DNA of 64,000 nt from Clostridia bacterium UC5.1-1C12 (GCA_001305055.1 BBZX01000001.1:496001-560000), one strand, 5' to 3'. Counted from the stretch's first letter, positions 42,729 to 55,000 are shown. A program made the numbers and translations. The notes: generated by a model from the sequence alone, not told the origin.

Positions 42729-43607
42729 TTATAAATTGATAATTTCATATTCACGGCAGCCTAGTTTTAAATCGGCGGCAGCTTCGACAGTATGAATCCC
42801 ATGACGGCTGTTCATCCGTTCAATTAACGCAGCCTTGCCTGAATCCGGCGAATTGATGACCGCATCATAACAAGCCTGATCCAAGGCGACTGGATCTAAC
42901 GAAGCATAAATACCAAGATCCGCCATTTCAGGGGCATCTGGATGAGCATCACAATCACAATCCACGGACAGATTATTAGCCACACTAATATAGACAATAT
43001 TTTCTTCACCGACAGCATCAATTACCCCTTTGCAAGCATCTGCCATCGATTCTAAGAAGACATCCTGTTCAGGCAGATTCTCCCACAACTTTTTATGATC
43101 TGATGTTTTACCAGCCGTATGGATATTTGTCTTCCCATCGGTAGATGCGATACCTATACTCATATTTTTAAGTGCGCCGCCAAAGCCGCCCATGGCATGA
43201 CCTTTAAAGTGCGAAAGAATCAGCCATGAATCATAGTCCTTAAAATGTTCACCGACAATATTTTTAGTCAAATGGAAACCGCCGTCAACCGGTATTTCCA
43301 TCTCACCCATTTCATCCATAATATCACAAGGCGCAATTTCACTGAATCCATGCTGCTTTATAGCTTCCCAGTGATCCTTTGGATTCATTCGTTTTCCCTC
43401 GTAAGCCGTACAACATTCAACGATTGTACCATCAAGCTGCTTTACCAAATCCTTAATCAATAGTGGCTTCAGAAAATGATGGCCGCCTGGTTCACCGGTT
43501 GAAATTTTTACGGCCACTTTACCATTAAGCTTTCTGCCCAATGCTTCATAGATTTTAATTAAACTGGCTGCTGTAATTTCTGGTGTAAAATAAACTTTTG
43601 CTTTCAT
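42729..43607 (-). CDS. DUF362-family protein
   Basis: 292 residues, intact. ATG at 43607 follows AAAGGAG. Features of DUF362: KVYFTPEITAASLIKIYEAL, KISTGEPGGHHFLKPLLIKDLV, SHFKGHAMGGFGGALKNMSIG, and PVALDQACYDAVI. No ferredoxin motif is present in this version. DUF362 proteins are linked to iron-sulfur or redox processes without a defined reaction. It probably once formed an operon with the now decayed aldo/keto reductase. Confidence 0.85.
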   Translation of the reverse strand: MKAKVYFTPEITAASLIKIYEALGRKLNGKVAVKISTGEPGGHHFLKPLLIKDLVKQLDGTIVECCTAYEGKRMNPKDHWEAIKQHGFSEIAPCDIMDEMGEMEIPVDGGFHLTKNIVGEHFKDYDSWLILSHFKGHAMGGFGGALKNMSIGIASTDGKTNIHTAGKTSDHKKLWENLPEQDVFLESMADACKGVIDAVGEENIVYISVANNLSVDCDCDAHPDAPEMADLGIYASLDPVALDQACYDAVINSPDSGKAALIERMNSRHGIHTVEAAADLKLGCREYEIINL

Positions 43608-43756
43608 AACGTATCTCCTTTCAATTTTACTTAAATTAAACTTTTGTAATAACAATACGATTTTAAATATTGAAACTAATAAAAAGATTCTCCTTCATTT
43701 TAGTTATACACCTTGGAGTTAACTCCAGCGCAAGTCTTTTTATGAAATTGATATAT

Positions 43757-44340
43757 TTAGTCTTTGAATCTATTCCATAAAATGATCATATTGACAGTCA
43801 TGCCAATCAGTAAAGCATAGAGAATCGTAAATAACAAATGGTATATAAAATATCAGTGCCTAAGATAATTTTCATAGCAACAAGTTTGGCGAATTTTGTT
43901 AACGGAGCTGTAAGCATAAACGCTGCCGCACCGTCCATCCGAAATGTCATGACCGATCTGATACGAAACGCTTTTGCCTGATATGAACAGCGGATGACAG
44001 ACATCAAAGACGGCTTTGCCTTTCAGAAAATCCGGCTGGATGAGTCTGTCCCCCACGAAGAACGGAGGCTTATTTATACCGCTGCTTCCTTCTCCGGTCA
44101 GGTGAATTTTGTTCTCTGCGCAAATCCTGCTTTCGTTCATGGCCGTATAAAATCCGCCTGCCGCTGAAAAATGTCTGCCAGAAGCAAAGGTATAAAACAC
44201 GAGCCTTTGCAGGCAAAATCATGTGCCAACAGGATGCTCGCGCCCTATTGGAAATCCAGCGTCAAAGGGGATTACACCCCTCAGGACACCCATATTTTTC
44301 TCGCTGTGAGTATCCAAGCTTTATAAATGCAGTTTGATAC
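43757..44340 (-). pseudogene. unidentified coding remnants at the edge of the GC-rich block
   Basis: No intact gene. One frame (about 43960-43757, with a shift near 43855) gives a membrane-like stretch, AFMLTAPLTKFAKLVAMKI then HLLFTILYALLIGMTVN, ending at TAA 43757. Another frame (about 44330-43853, one internal TGA near 44222) is protein-like, with PPFFVGDRLIQPDFLKGKAV. I do not recognise either. Base composition becomes clearly more GC-rich from about 43880 rightward, marking a likely junction. Confidence 0.35.
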
Positions 44341-44354
44341 CATATCTCATAAAA

Positions 44355-44410
44355 ATCAAAATCCGCTGCAGCTTTCATCCTGTAATGGAACGATAATTGC
44401 AGCGGATTTC
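44355..44410 (-). terminator. terminator of the ABC exporter operon
   Basis: AATCCGCTGCA and TGCAGCGGATT are perfect 11-base arms with a 27-base loop, followed on the minus strand by TTGATTTTT. Confidence 0.78.
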
Positions 44411-44414
44411 TTTC

Positions 44415-46337
44415 TTATTCTAATTCAAACGCCCCTGTATATAGCTGATAATAGGTACCCCTTTCGGCAATCAGTTTTTCGTGGTTGCCCCTCTCGATGA
44501 TATGGCCGTGGTCGAGCACCATGATGACATCCGAGTTCTGCACGGTAGACAGGCGGTGGGCGATCACAAATACCGTCCGCCCCCTCATCAGCTTATCCAT
44601 GCCGTCCTGTACCAACGCTTCGGTACGGGTATCGATGGAGGAAGTTGCCTCGTCCAAAATCATCACCGGAGGATCAGACACAGCGGCACGGGCAATGGAG
44701 ATAAGCTGGCGCTGCCCTTGTGATAGGCCACTGCCGTCACCTTTCAGCACTGTATCGTAGCCCTGCGGCAGCATCCGAATAAAGCCGTCTGCATTTGCCA
44801 GCTTTGCCGCCGCAATGCATTCTTCGTCAGTCGCGCCCGGATTTCCATAGTGCAGATTTTCCATGACCGTCCCGGTAAATAGATTCACATCCTGTAAGAC
44901 AATGCCCAAGCTGCGACGCAGGTCGGTCTTTTTGATTTTGTTGATGTTGATACCGTCATAGCGTATCTTTCCATCGTCAATGTCATAGAAGCGGTTGATC
45001 AGATTGGTAATGGTCGTCTTGCCTGCGCCTGTTGCGCCAACAAAAGCAATTTTCTGTCCCGGTTCCGCATAAAGGGAAATATCGTGTAAAACCGTCTTTT
45101 CTGCTGTGTAACCGAAGTCCACATGATCGAATACCACACGTCCTTCCAGCTTGGTATAGGTCAGCGTACCGTCGTGATGCAGATGCTTCCATGCCCACAT
45201 ACCGGTGCGTTTTTGAGTTTCCTGCAGCTCGCCGTTTACCTCCGCTGCGTTCACCAGTGTTACATAACCTTCGTCCGTTTCCGGCTGCTCGTCCATGAAC
45301 GCAAAAATGCGGGAAGCGCCTGCCAGCGCAGTGACAATGGAATTGAACTGGTTGGAAATCTGGGAAACAGGGTTATTAAAACTACGGGAAAGCGTCAGAA
45401 AAGAAGCAAGCGCGCCGAGAGTCAACATGCCGGTTCCTTGTAGGCCAATATTAGTAAAGCCAGAAATCGCCATATATCCGCCTAATATTGCAATGATGAC
45501 ATACTGCACATAGCCCAGGGCATTCAGCATGGGCATCATGGAGTTAGCATATCCATTGGCACTGGCAGCGGCAGCCGCCCAAGCTCTGTTCTTATCGGCG
45601 AGCTCCTTTTTGGCTGTTTCCTCATGGCAGAATACCTTAATGACTTTCTGCCCGTTCACCATTTCTTCCACATAGCCGTTGACATCGGCAAGCGTTTTTT
45701 GCTGCATTATAAAGAAAACACCGATTTTTCCTGTAACCATCTTAACAATCTGCAAAATCAGGAGCATGACCAACACAGCTACCAGCGTCAGAGTGAAGCT
45801 GACATAGAGCATACACATAAACACCGCCACGATGGTAAAGACCGACGAAATGAGTTGTGCCATGGACTGCGCAATCATCTGGCGAAGAGTGTCTGTGTCA
45901 TTGGTGTAAAGGCTCATAATATCGCCGTGCGTACGGGTATCAAAGGTACGGATAGGAAGCCGCTGCATTTTTTCAAACATCTCGTCCCGGATTTTTTTCA
46001 GCGTTCCCTGTGCGATCGTTACCATGACCCGATTATAAAAGAGGGTGGCAAGTACGCCAATCAGATACACCGCCCCAATCATTACCAGCATCTTCAAAAG
46101 CTGCGTGAATACCGGAGCAGAACTTGTCAGCAAAGGAGAAATATAATCGTCGATCAGCGTTTGCAGGAACAGTGCCGAAACGGCTGACGCAATGGCGCTG
46201 AGTAAAATGCAGATCACTACGAAAATGAGCTGTCCCTTGTAATCCTTCATATAAGAAAGCAGCCGCCGTAATGTATTTGCATCAAATTGCTGCTTTTGAA
46301 TCATATCCTCCGAAGCCAATCCTTTTTTCTTATTCAT
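44415..46337 (-). CDS. multidrug-type ABC exporter half-transporter, catalytic-site subunit
   Basis: 640 residues, intact. Six membrane helices in the first ~340 residues, then an ATPase domain with Walker A GATGAGKTT, signature LSQGQRQ, Walker B VMILDEATSSID and switch histidine IAHRLS, all canonical. An insertion of about 40 residues separates the domains. The start overlaps the stop of the partner gene by eight bases. Together they form a heterodimeric exporter in which this chain contributes the intact glutamate. Confidence 0.92.
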   Translation of the reverse strand: MNKKKGLASEDMIQKQQFDANTLRRLLSYMKDYKGQLIFVVICILLSAIASAVSALFLQTLIDDYISPLLTSSAPVFTQLLKMLVMIGAVYLIGVLATLFYNRVMVTIAQGTLKKIRDEMFEKMQRLPIRTFDTRTHGDIMSLYTNDTDTLRQMIAQSMAQLISSVFTIVAVFMCMLYVSFTLTLVAVLVMLLILQIVKMVTGKIGVFFIMQQKTLADVNGYVEEMVNGQKVIKVFCHEETAKKELADKNRAWAAAAASANGYANSMMPMLNALGYVQYVIIAILGGYMAISGFTNIGLQGTGMLTLGALASFLTLSRSFNNPVSQISNQFNSIVTALAGASRIFAFMDEQPETDEGYVTLVNAAEVNGELQETQKRTGMWAWKHLHHDGTLTYTKLEGRVVFDHVDFGYTAEKTVLHDISLYAEPGQKIAFVGATGAGKTTITNLINRFYDIDDGKIRYDGININKIKKTDLRRSLGIVLQDVNLFTGTVMENLHYGNPGATDEECIAAAKLANADGFIRMLPQGYDTVLKGDGSGLSQGQRQLISIARAAVSDPPVMILDEATSSIDTRTEALVQDGMDKLMRGRTVFVIAHRLSTVQNSDVIMVLDHGHIIERGNHEKLIAERGTYYQLYTGAFELE

Positions 46338-48079
46338 GGTTGCTGCCTCCTTTCTTCTGGGATTCGTATACTTCCCGATAAATGCCGCAGGTTTTCAGCA
46401 GTTCTGCGTGTTTCCCCGACGCCACGATTTTGCCATCATCCATGACAACGATCATGTCGGCGTGCTGTACGGAGCTGACACGCTGCGCAATGATGATCTT
46501 AGTCGTATCCGGGATAAACTTCGAAAAAGATTTTTGGATGACAGCATCCGTTTTTGTATCGACAGCGGAAGTGGAATCGTCCAGGATCAATACCTTTGGT
46601 TTCTTCAGCAGGGCACGCGCAATGCAAAGCCGTTGCTTCTGACCTCCGGATACATTGGTTCCGCCCTGTTCAATGTAAGTATCATATTTATCTGGGAAAC
46701 TTTGGATAAACTCGTCCGCACAGGCCAGACGGCAAGCCTCCGCGATTTCCTCATCGGCAGCGTTTTCGTTGCCCCAACGCAGATTTTCCTTAATAGTTCC
46801 GGAGAACAGCTCATTCTTTTGCAGCACCATGGCTACAGCATTGCGCAGCGATTCCAGATCGTACTTGCGGACATCCACACCGCCCAGCAGCAGCCGTCCG
46901 CCAGTCACGTCATAGAGTCGCGGAATGAGTTGCACAAGGCTCGATTTGGACGAGCCTGTACTGCCGATGATGCCCACGGTCTGGCCGGAGTCAATCGACA
47001 GGTTAATATCGCTGAGCACCTTTTTGTTGGCCTTGGCCGCATACACAAAATCCACATGCTCGAAGCAGATAGAACCGTCCTTGACCGTCATTTCAGGGTC
47101 GGCAGGGTTGTCAATATCGGTTTTTTCTGCCAGCACCTCCGCAATGCGTCGGGCAGATGCAAGAGAAATGGTAATCATTGCAAAGACCATGGACAGCATC
47201 ATCAGCGCCATCAAAATCTGTGTGGCGTAGGAAAAAGCGCTGTCAAATCACCGGTGGTCATCCCCAATACCGCATTGTTTCCGCTTGCAACTATGGCTTT
47301 TGCACCGATCCATGAGATCAAGATCATGCAGGCATACATAAAGAATTGCATGATGGGCGAATTGAACGCCATCAGCCGCTCACCGGCAACATAGTCCTTA
47401 TAGATGCTTTTAGAAATGTCTTTGAACTTCTGATCTCGTTATCCTCTTGATTGAACGATTTGACCACGCGAATACCCCGTACATTTTCCTGCACGACATT
47501 GTTCAGTGTGTCATAGGTGCGGAACACACGATTAAAAAGCGGCACGACTTTACGAATAATCAAAAGCAGCAGCAATGCCATAATCGGAATGACCGCAAGG
47601 AAGATGAGTGCAAGAGTGGTGTTGATGCGGAAGGACACGATCATGGAAAACACCAGCATAACCGGCCCGCGGATTGCCATGCGAATGAGCATTTGATAGG
47701 CATTCTGAATATTGGTCACATCAGTAGTCAGACGGGTAACGATAGATGCAGTGGAAAATTTATCAATGTTGGAAAAGGAAAATGTCTGTACATTGTCATA
47801 CATATCCTGCCTTAGATTCGCCGAAAAGCCTACTGCGGCTTTTGCAGCAACGTGCGCTGAAAGAACGCCGGTCAGCAATTGCAGCACCGCAAAAATCAAA
47901 ATTGCGATACCGAACTTCCAGACGACCGCCATATTTCCCTGATTAATTCCCTGATCGATTAGATCCGCCATACGAAGCGGTATCAGTATTTCAAAGGCTG
48001 CCTCCAGAACGGACAGCAAAATTGTGAGAATGGAGCCCTTTTTATATTCCCGCAGGCTCCCCAGCAAGGTTTTTATCAT
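46330..48079 (-). CDS. multidrug-type ABC exporter half-transporter, degenerate-site subunit (frame breaks)
   Basis: About 582 residues from several frames, with breaks near 47410 and 47220; the middle reads AFNSPIMQFFMYACMILIS. Membrane domain, then an ATPase with Walker A GSTGSSKSS (unusual serine), signature VSGGQKQR, Walker B VLILDDSTSAVD with aspartate in place of the catalytic glutamate, and IIAQR instead of the usual histidine. These changes define the non-consensus site of heterodimeric exporters. AGGAGG precedes the ATG. A palindromic operator lies 23-36 bases upstream. Confidence 0.88.
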
Positions 48080-48101
48080 AGTGTCCTCCTATTTGCTTTT
48101 G

Positions 48102-48115
48102 TGTAGCACGCTACA
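48102..48115. promoter_or_regulatory. MarR operator upstream of the ABC exporter genes
   Basis: TGTAGCACGCTACA, palindromic at 12 of 14 positions and differing by one base from the palindrome upstream of the marR gene at 48589. Confidence 0.75.
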
Positions 48116-48152
48116 TATAAAGGTTATATAAAAGCCGATCATCAATCGACTT

Positions 48153-48568
48153 TTACGCTAAATGGTCTGCAACTATCGACAACAATACCCGCAGATGCTC
48201 ACGGTTTTCCGGCGAAAGCGGTGCTAAAGCATTTCTTCACTGGCTTGTACTTTCTTCTGCATATCGCTGCCGATCGCTTCCGCTCGGGGTGTGAGTTTCA
48301 CGTTTTTGTTTCGCTTGTCCTCGCTTGTCCAGCAAGTCACATAGCCGTTTTGTTTCATGCGAGAAACAATGCCCACAACAGTAGGATGAGCAACATCTAA
48401 AAAGACCTCAATTTCCTTTTGTGTTGCCTGTCCGCCACGGCTGCCCAGATAGGTAAAGACCCTGCATTGAGACATTGTTAAATTGTACTGCTTCAATTCT
48501 GCGCCGACTTTGACCGTCATCTTGTCATTGATACTCTTAATCAAATAGCCAACATCATTTTTCATCAT
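48153..48568 (-). CDS. MarR-family repressor of the ABC exporter (one frame break)
   Basis: About 138 residues. Winged helix: LTMSQCRVFTYLGSRGGQATQKEIEVFLDVAHPTVVGIVSRM, then the wing with DKRNKNVKLTPRAEAI. A shift near 48235 restores the C-terminal dimerisation helix ENREHLRVLLSIVADHLA and a stop at 48153. ATG ATG at 48568 follows GGAGGA. Two almost identical palindromes, at its own promoter and before the exporter genes, point to autoregulation and repression of the exporter, relieved by an exported toxic compound. Confidence 0.85.
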
Positions 48569-48588
48569 AAGCAATGTCCTCCTATTAA

Positions 48589-48602
48589 TGTAGCATGCTA
48601 CA
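48589..48602. promoter_or_regulatory. MarR operator upstream of marR
   Basis: TGTAGCATGCTACA is a perfect 14-bp palindrome about 20 bases upstream of the marR start codon. Confidence 0.8.
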
Positions 48603-48668
48603 CATGATAACAAACAACTGCATCGTTGTCAAGTCTGTTCATCGAAAAGTTACAAACTGGGAACAAAA

Positions 48669-48706
48669 ACCGCTATGCAGACGATATCCACATAGCGGCT
48701 CCTCAT
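48669..48706 (-). terminator. intrinsic terminator downstream of the rlmD fragment
   Basis: CCGCTATG and CATAGCGG are perfect arms around a 14-base loop, followed on the minus strand by TTTTTG. Confidence 0.72.
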
Positions 48707-48724
48707 TCAAATATGCCTTACATC

Positions 48725-48835
48725 AGCGAAAACTCCACACGAACCTTCTTGGGTTTGATTTATCCCTTGGAAAGCAACACAACAGTCTCGACGTGCCTTG
48801 TAACAGGGAATAAATCAACTGGGTTTTTAGTGATT
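48725..48835 (-). pseudogene. 3' fragment of a foreign rlmD-type gene
   Basis: The minus strand reads VDLFPVTRHVETVVLLSKG, stop, then in the same frame KPKKVRVEFSL. The first part is the conserved C-terminus of 23S rRNA uracil-C5 methyltransferases (compare FDMFPRTAHVESVILMTY at the end of the local rlmD at 57.4 kb). It is not a copy of the local gene; the DNA differs at many positions. It is most likely a scar of a mobile element that used rlmD as integration site. Confidence 0.7.
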
Positions 48836-48842
48836 TTTAACA

Positions 48843-49077
48843 ATAAAATCGTATTATTCATGCATATTTCAGCATATTTTCGTGCAATTTTAACATAATT
48901 TCATGTCATCTGTTTTATCGCTTCAAGGGTTGGTTGAGTAGTTTACTCTTAAGATTTTCAAACTTCATTACATAATACACTACAAAAACACCACTTTCAA
49001 AGTAATTATTCGATAAATTTTGAAAGAAACAGATACCATATATAGTAGTCCATAATATGTTTCCTATTGTCTTAAAA
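48843..49077. other. AT-rich intergenic sequence
   Basis: No plausible coding frame. It separates the GC-rich exporter block from the 3' end of the STAND gene. Confidence 0.5.
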
Positions 49078-52000
49078 CTATTCATTAGCAATTTCTTGTT
49101 CTAGTAGAAAAGTTAAGTTTCCATCGCCATCTGGATCTATAACATAAAAATACTTTTTCTTAATGCCTTTACTTGGAATTCCATAAAACCTATAGCTGTC
49201 ATCCCTAAATGATATTAAAACCTCGAATACAATAGCCTGGTTTTTTACTTTTAGTTGTTCCAGCAAACATTCCTTTTTTATACTTACCAGATTTCCATAA
49301 GTGCTATGTTTTTCATATCCACTTTCATTTTCAGGCTCGCTCCAATGATACATCTGAACAGGAACGTTCTGATCATTACATACTCTTGTATATAAAATTT
49401 GTTTATCTCTTGATAACTTGAAACACTTTTCAAAATCCTGTGATAATCCGATCAAATAATTGGATGCAATAAGATAATCCTTTAATAATAAATCCTTTTT
49501 ATCTAGTGCATAGTCTGGGAAAGTGGTAATTGTATCACATGTTGGATATAGGAAAAATGCAGGTTTTTTGCTGTATCTATATCCGTCAGCATCATGATAA
49601 AAGTCGAAAAATTCTGTGTGGGGTTTATGAAATTCATTGACTAGCTTATGAATATTTTCTTTATCCACAAAAGCACTTTGTACTCGAATATATCGGTTGC
49701 TTTGTTGAAAATGAGCTGAATACCTCATATCCAACGAAATTCCTAATGAATGCTCAATCATTGACTTTGGCAAATTCTTTGGAATAACATAGTGTGGATT
49801 TGGTTTGCTTTCTACTGCTTTTGTAAAAATCCCAAAAAATGGGAGTAGCGGAACATGACTACGGAATTCAAAACACCACAATCCATCTTTTCCCGGTAAA
49901 TATCCTTTTAGCCACGAATTATAGGTTTTATAATCATTTTCAACTGTTTCTCTAGTCTGACGGTACTTATCCGCTACATAGAACATTGCGTGCCATTCTG
50001 CATATTTCTCAAGCGTTTCAACGGTCGGAATAGTACCATGATCATTATATGCCTTACTATAATCCTGTTGAATTAAAAATTCTATACTCCATTTTCTGCA
50101 TTTTTCATTTGTAATTCCGAATTGTGCAATAAAATAATCACAATCATTAGCCACTTCATTTTGTGTGCATCCAAATATTTCAGCGACATCATCATACCAG
50201 TATCGCAATGTGTCCATTGTATCAAAATTGAATTTCCATTTTTCTGAGTCTCCTGTGTTTTCTCGTTGATATTTTCTTGTGTTATCAATATTTTTACTGG
50301 ATATACATTTATCACATACATCAAGTTGTGCCATTCCATCTGTGTCACAATGTGGTGAAAGCAATAAACAAATTTCTCTTGCCAATCTTCTTTGCAAGGC
50401 ATGCACTACTTCGCCACTACATGCAATAGATTTAAGAAACGGATATATGGAAATCAACGATATCGGATTTTCTTTTGCAATACGTAAACAGGTCGCCAGA
50501 TACCAAACTCGTGCTGATTCTAAGAAAAAATAGTTGTCTTCATCCATGTAAGATTTTGGTATTTGTGTATGGTACAATTGTGAGATATTTGTTACCAACT
50601 CTAAATTCCCAAGCTTACTAGCACGCAATAAGGCATGTGCTGCTTTACAGCGAATCCCTTTATCTTTATGACCTAACAATCGCCAAATAAAGCATTCAAC
50701 CGGATAACTAATATTTTCATTGGCTATTATCTCGCTAGCATACTCCACTCCGTCTCCTGATGCAGGATGAAGATATAACATTTCATTGTCTGTTGACCAA
50801 TTTAATAACTTTATTGCTCCCTCCAAAGAAAGAACATCAGACATTCGACAAATTACCTTTACCAGTTGCTCGTCATACAATCCAGTATGATTTGCCACGT
50901 AACTTAAGAAAGCTTCATATTGCACTTGAGCATTGGCTGGAAAAATTGTTAATAATGACCTGTAAATCTCCTCATAGCCATCATATAGATGTAGCAATTC
51001 TTTCCCAAATAATTCTATATAGTATTTTTGCATAGAAGTGTCGCTACGCCATTTTTCTATTGAGGGCCATTCTTTTCTACTGTCTACAAAACCAGCAATG
51101 TTTATTAGCATTTTATTGCTTCCATAGCGATAAAATCATTTGCCACAATTTCTAATAGCCATTGTAGCGAAGTTACATATTGATCAGGCGAGAGATTTTC
51201 CAACCACTCTGCTACAAATAATTCTTTATCTGCTGTTGATAGTAAGTGGAGTCTATCCCGAAGTATTTCCTGAGATGAAACATGAACTTCAGATAAAAAT
51301 TGCTTTATATCAATACGATTTGTCTGCTCAGTTTTTGAAGTAAACTCAACATGATTTCTATCTTGGATTTGCTGCAAAAAGCTATGTATAGCTTTGATTT
51401 TATCTGTACCTAATTCGGGAGACAATAGATTTGAGTCTAAATACTCCACTATCCTCTTACTTCTATATTCCTTTTCATCCATAGGAATATTATATAAAAC
51501 ATCATGTATCAAAATTTCCAGTATTGGTTTTTGTCGAGATGGTTTTTCCTTTGATATTCTTTCTAAAAGTATATCCACCAAATCGTTGTATTGAGATGAT
51601 AAATCAGGGAGTAACATACCCATTAAAGATGCAGTTTCTTCAATAGAATTTTATCTGTGCTTAATAGTGTAGTGAGTGCAATATAAGTAGTATCTTGTAG
51701 CGAAAATCCATTATGATCGTCTCTATCATCTAAACGACAAAGTGACCCCCAAATACTTTTAGGAGATATGATAGCTGCTGATCCTATAGACTCTTTATAT
51801 GGGAAATTCTTTTCATCTCCCATTTTTCGGCAAAAATCCTCGCACAACCTTATGATTTTATATGCAAGTTTAGGATTGTCTATATCCGCCATTCCTAATT
51901 TATCTGCCAACGACTTATAAAGATAAAGCTTTCTATAGGCTTCGTAATCTAATCCTTTTGTACATTCTATTGCTTTTTTGAAATATTTAACTCCTAAATC

Positions 52001-55000
52001 ACTTTGAATTTGTCTTCCTATTTGAGCACAAGTTAAATAAACCTCGGACATGTCTCTTGCTGAAGCGGGATATTTTTCATAATTACTATCAATATCACTC
52101 AATATTACCAATGCACCATAGAGGCATTTTTATTGCATACGAGCTTATCTAATAGCTTTGTTTTAAATTGAGGTGCAGTATTGCACACACTTAATATCTT
52201 GCTTATTAAATCCTTAAATTCTTTTTGAGTAAAATCTGCATACGAAATTGATTCAACAAATACAAGCAATCCTGCTTCTAACAATTGTTGCTTCTCGTAT
52301 GTATGGAACTCCATGCTGATCGTTCCAATTCAGATAGCGTTTTGTTGCATACATTTAATAGTCCATTACTATTTTGAATACAATTTAGCCGCAACAAATA
52401 AAGCGGAAATAGGAAATCAACCATTTGCTTAAATGATTTCTTGTTTTCTGTATCCTGTTTTGATGCCGCTTTTTCTTTACTTTCCCATAAATCACTCGAT
52501 GTTATCTGTTCTTCTTTGCATATATGCCTTAGGGCATGATAGCGTAGCACATATAAAAAATTCTTGTTTTTCTTCTTCCATATATACAGATGGGACTCTA
52601 GAAAATTTATTGTTTACAGAGAACTTGTCTAATAATTTTCCTGCAAAGTCCGCACTTTCGGTATGGAAAATGTATTCTGTAAATAAGAGTACCTGCCTGT
52701 AGCTGAAACGAGTCGCTGGAATGAGATTAATTTTCCCAAATAGTTTTACAAGATACTCCACAAATATTTGGGGCGGCTCTTTACCCAATGAGATATACGC
52801 ACATACAATTGCCAGTTTGTTAGGACTTGACCATTTTTGTGTAAGCAATAAATTACAGATGCTAACATCTTCATTCTTCAAGAGTTTAAGAAAAATTCTA
52901 AAAATATGTTTTGTGGTAACTTTTTTGGGATTCCAACCGCAGAGCAAATTTACAGCTTTTTGTGTTTCACCTAATCTTAACATCGCTTCAGCTGTATCAA
53001 CTATATTATTTGTACTTGGCCGTGAGTGATATCCACGCTCATTTTCATCCTTATTGAAATAAAATTCAACATTTGCCAAATAACTTTTTATGTATTGGCG
53101 AACATCTGTATGGTAGAACGGTAAATGCGAAAACACAAGTGCAGATTTTGCTAAGCTGTCAAAATCATGTGCCTCCGTATGAAAAACATTATAAACAGAC
53201 ATCTCATCACAATACAAAACTGCCTCATTAGGTGCATTCCTTAAAAATTCATTAAGTGCATCTTCTTTAGCATTATAATCAATTAATCGATAAACCAATT
53301 TGCATGCCAACAGTTGGTTTGGAGCGATTTTCATTTCTGATCTCTTGAGGGCAAATTGTATGCGATGTTTCATTGCTTGATTAACTTGCACCAACCCGAT
53401 ATCGGAATCATCGATTTTTTCATCTAAAGCAATATGGACTAGTCGTTCAAAATCATTTACCTTATCAATAAAAATGTGTACATATCTGGCGCAGTATGGA
53501 TTTGTCGCTCTATTGGCATACATATAATCCGCAATATTTTGAAATGCCATTGTATTGTCATTATGGTGAGTTCTTAAGTATGTTTCAAAATCTTCATCTT
53601 TAAGTAAGATGTTTGCATTATCCATATAAAAGCCTTGATGGCATTCCACACTAATACTTAGGAGCGCATCTTGGCTTAAGGAAAGCAACTCGCAAAACAC
53701 TCCGATAGGAATAGGTCTTGGTAGGTTAATTAATGCCGCAAACAGCATATCTACGTCTATTAGCTTATCATATTGCACTTTGACTGCGCTAACAAATCCT
53801 TTAAATAATGATTCCACAGTTTTGCCATTTGGTTTTATCTGCAACAGTATGTCAGCTATCGACAAAGCTCCTGATAATAGATATGACTGCATACGAGGAT
53901 TTTCATCGCTAAGCAAATGAAACTCTTTGCATTCTGCATCGCTTGCATCATTGAACACAGAACGAATATGCTGTGAACTTTCATTAAGATTAAATGCCGG
54001 TAGATCTATAGTCATCGGTTTGTCATTGAATGGAATTAAATGAGTTCTTTCTGTTCTTGTAGTAACAATCAAAAACACCCTTCGGGAGAACCTGTCGCAA
54101 CAGTCCCTTTAAAAAGCATTCTTCGTTAAATAAATCTGAGGCAATCATAGCATTATCAGCTGCATCAATAATAATTGCTACTACGGCATCAGGATTTTGT
54201 TGTTTTGCATAAAATAAGGCAGATTCTAATCGTTGGTTTAACTGTCTCCAATATTCATAAACATGCGTCGGGTTACCAATAAGCCATTCTGTTCCACATT
54301 CTGTTGCTAAGGTATTGCAGATTTGCGGGATAGCTACCCCTGTTAGATGCCTACGCTCACTCTCTTGTAAAAAGCACCGCCTCCATAGCAATCATATAAA
54401 ACCGACACAGACTTCTCTGGCAATAGTTCCTTGATATGGCTTACAAATGTTGTCTTGCCAATGCCTGCAGTTGCTTGAATGCAAATAATATTTTTCTGGC
54501 TATCTTGAACGCTATCAAGAATCGTATTACTTAAATTACGTTCGATATATCCATTTTTTAAATCTTCTATTTTTGATGGAGCAGGAAACAGCTCGTTGCT
54601 ACTCGTATCTAATGCGGCTAATACATAGTTTCTATCCATGGGAAATCCGATGGAACTTTCAGGCATCATCATTTCTCTAATATGCTTAATCAAAGAATCA
54701 TATTTGCTACGCAAATTACCTGTACTCCATTTGCCTAACTGCTGGATAATTTCAGCCCTATGAATACTCCGAATGTTGGTACCGCAATCGTCAAAATCTA
54801 AGATTAGTAAGAATTTAATAAAGGAAGCCGATGTAAGACCGGAAGCTTTTTGTAATTTTTCAATATCCTTTTTACATTCAGTTGATACATTTTTCAGTAA
54901 ATCCCCAGTTCGTTTATATCCTTTTTCTTTAAGAAGAGTTATGCATTCACCGATATGTGCCGAAAACTCTTGATGTAATTTTCGGTTACTAACCAATTTT

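Noticed and set aside
45624..46187. 187-codon plus-strand frame
   Set aside because: Antisense to the membrane domain of the intact 640-residue ABC exporter; no ribosome site and low-complexity His/Asn-rich translation.
46336..47394. 352-codon open frame on the plus strand
   Set aside because: It is antisense to the ABC exporter gene, whose Walker and signature motifs are clear; the GC-rich codon usage keeps the opposite frame open by chance.
51100..54391. Several separate small genes in the STAND region
   Set aside because: Successive frames overlap by only a few bases, share no credible ribosome sites, and the known P-loop to Walker B order runs across the breaks, so one long gene is the better reading.
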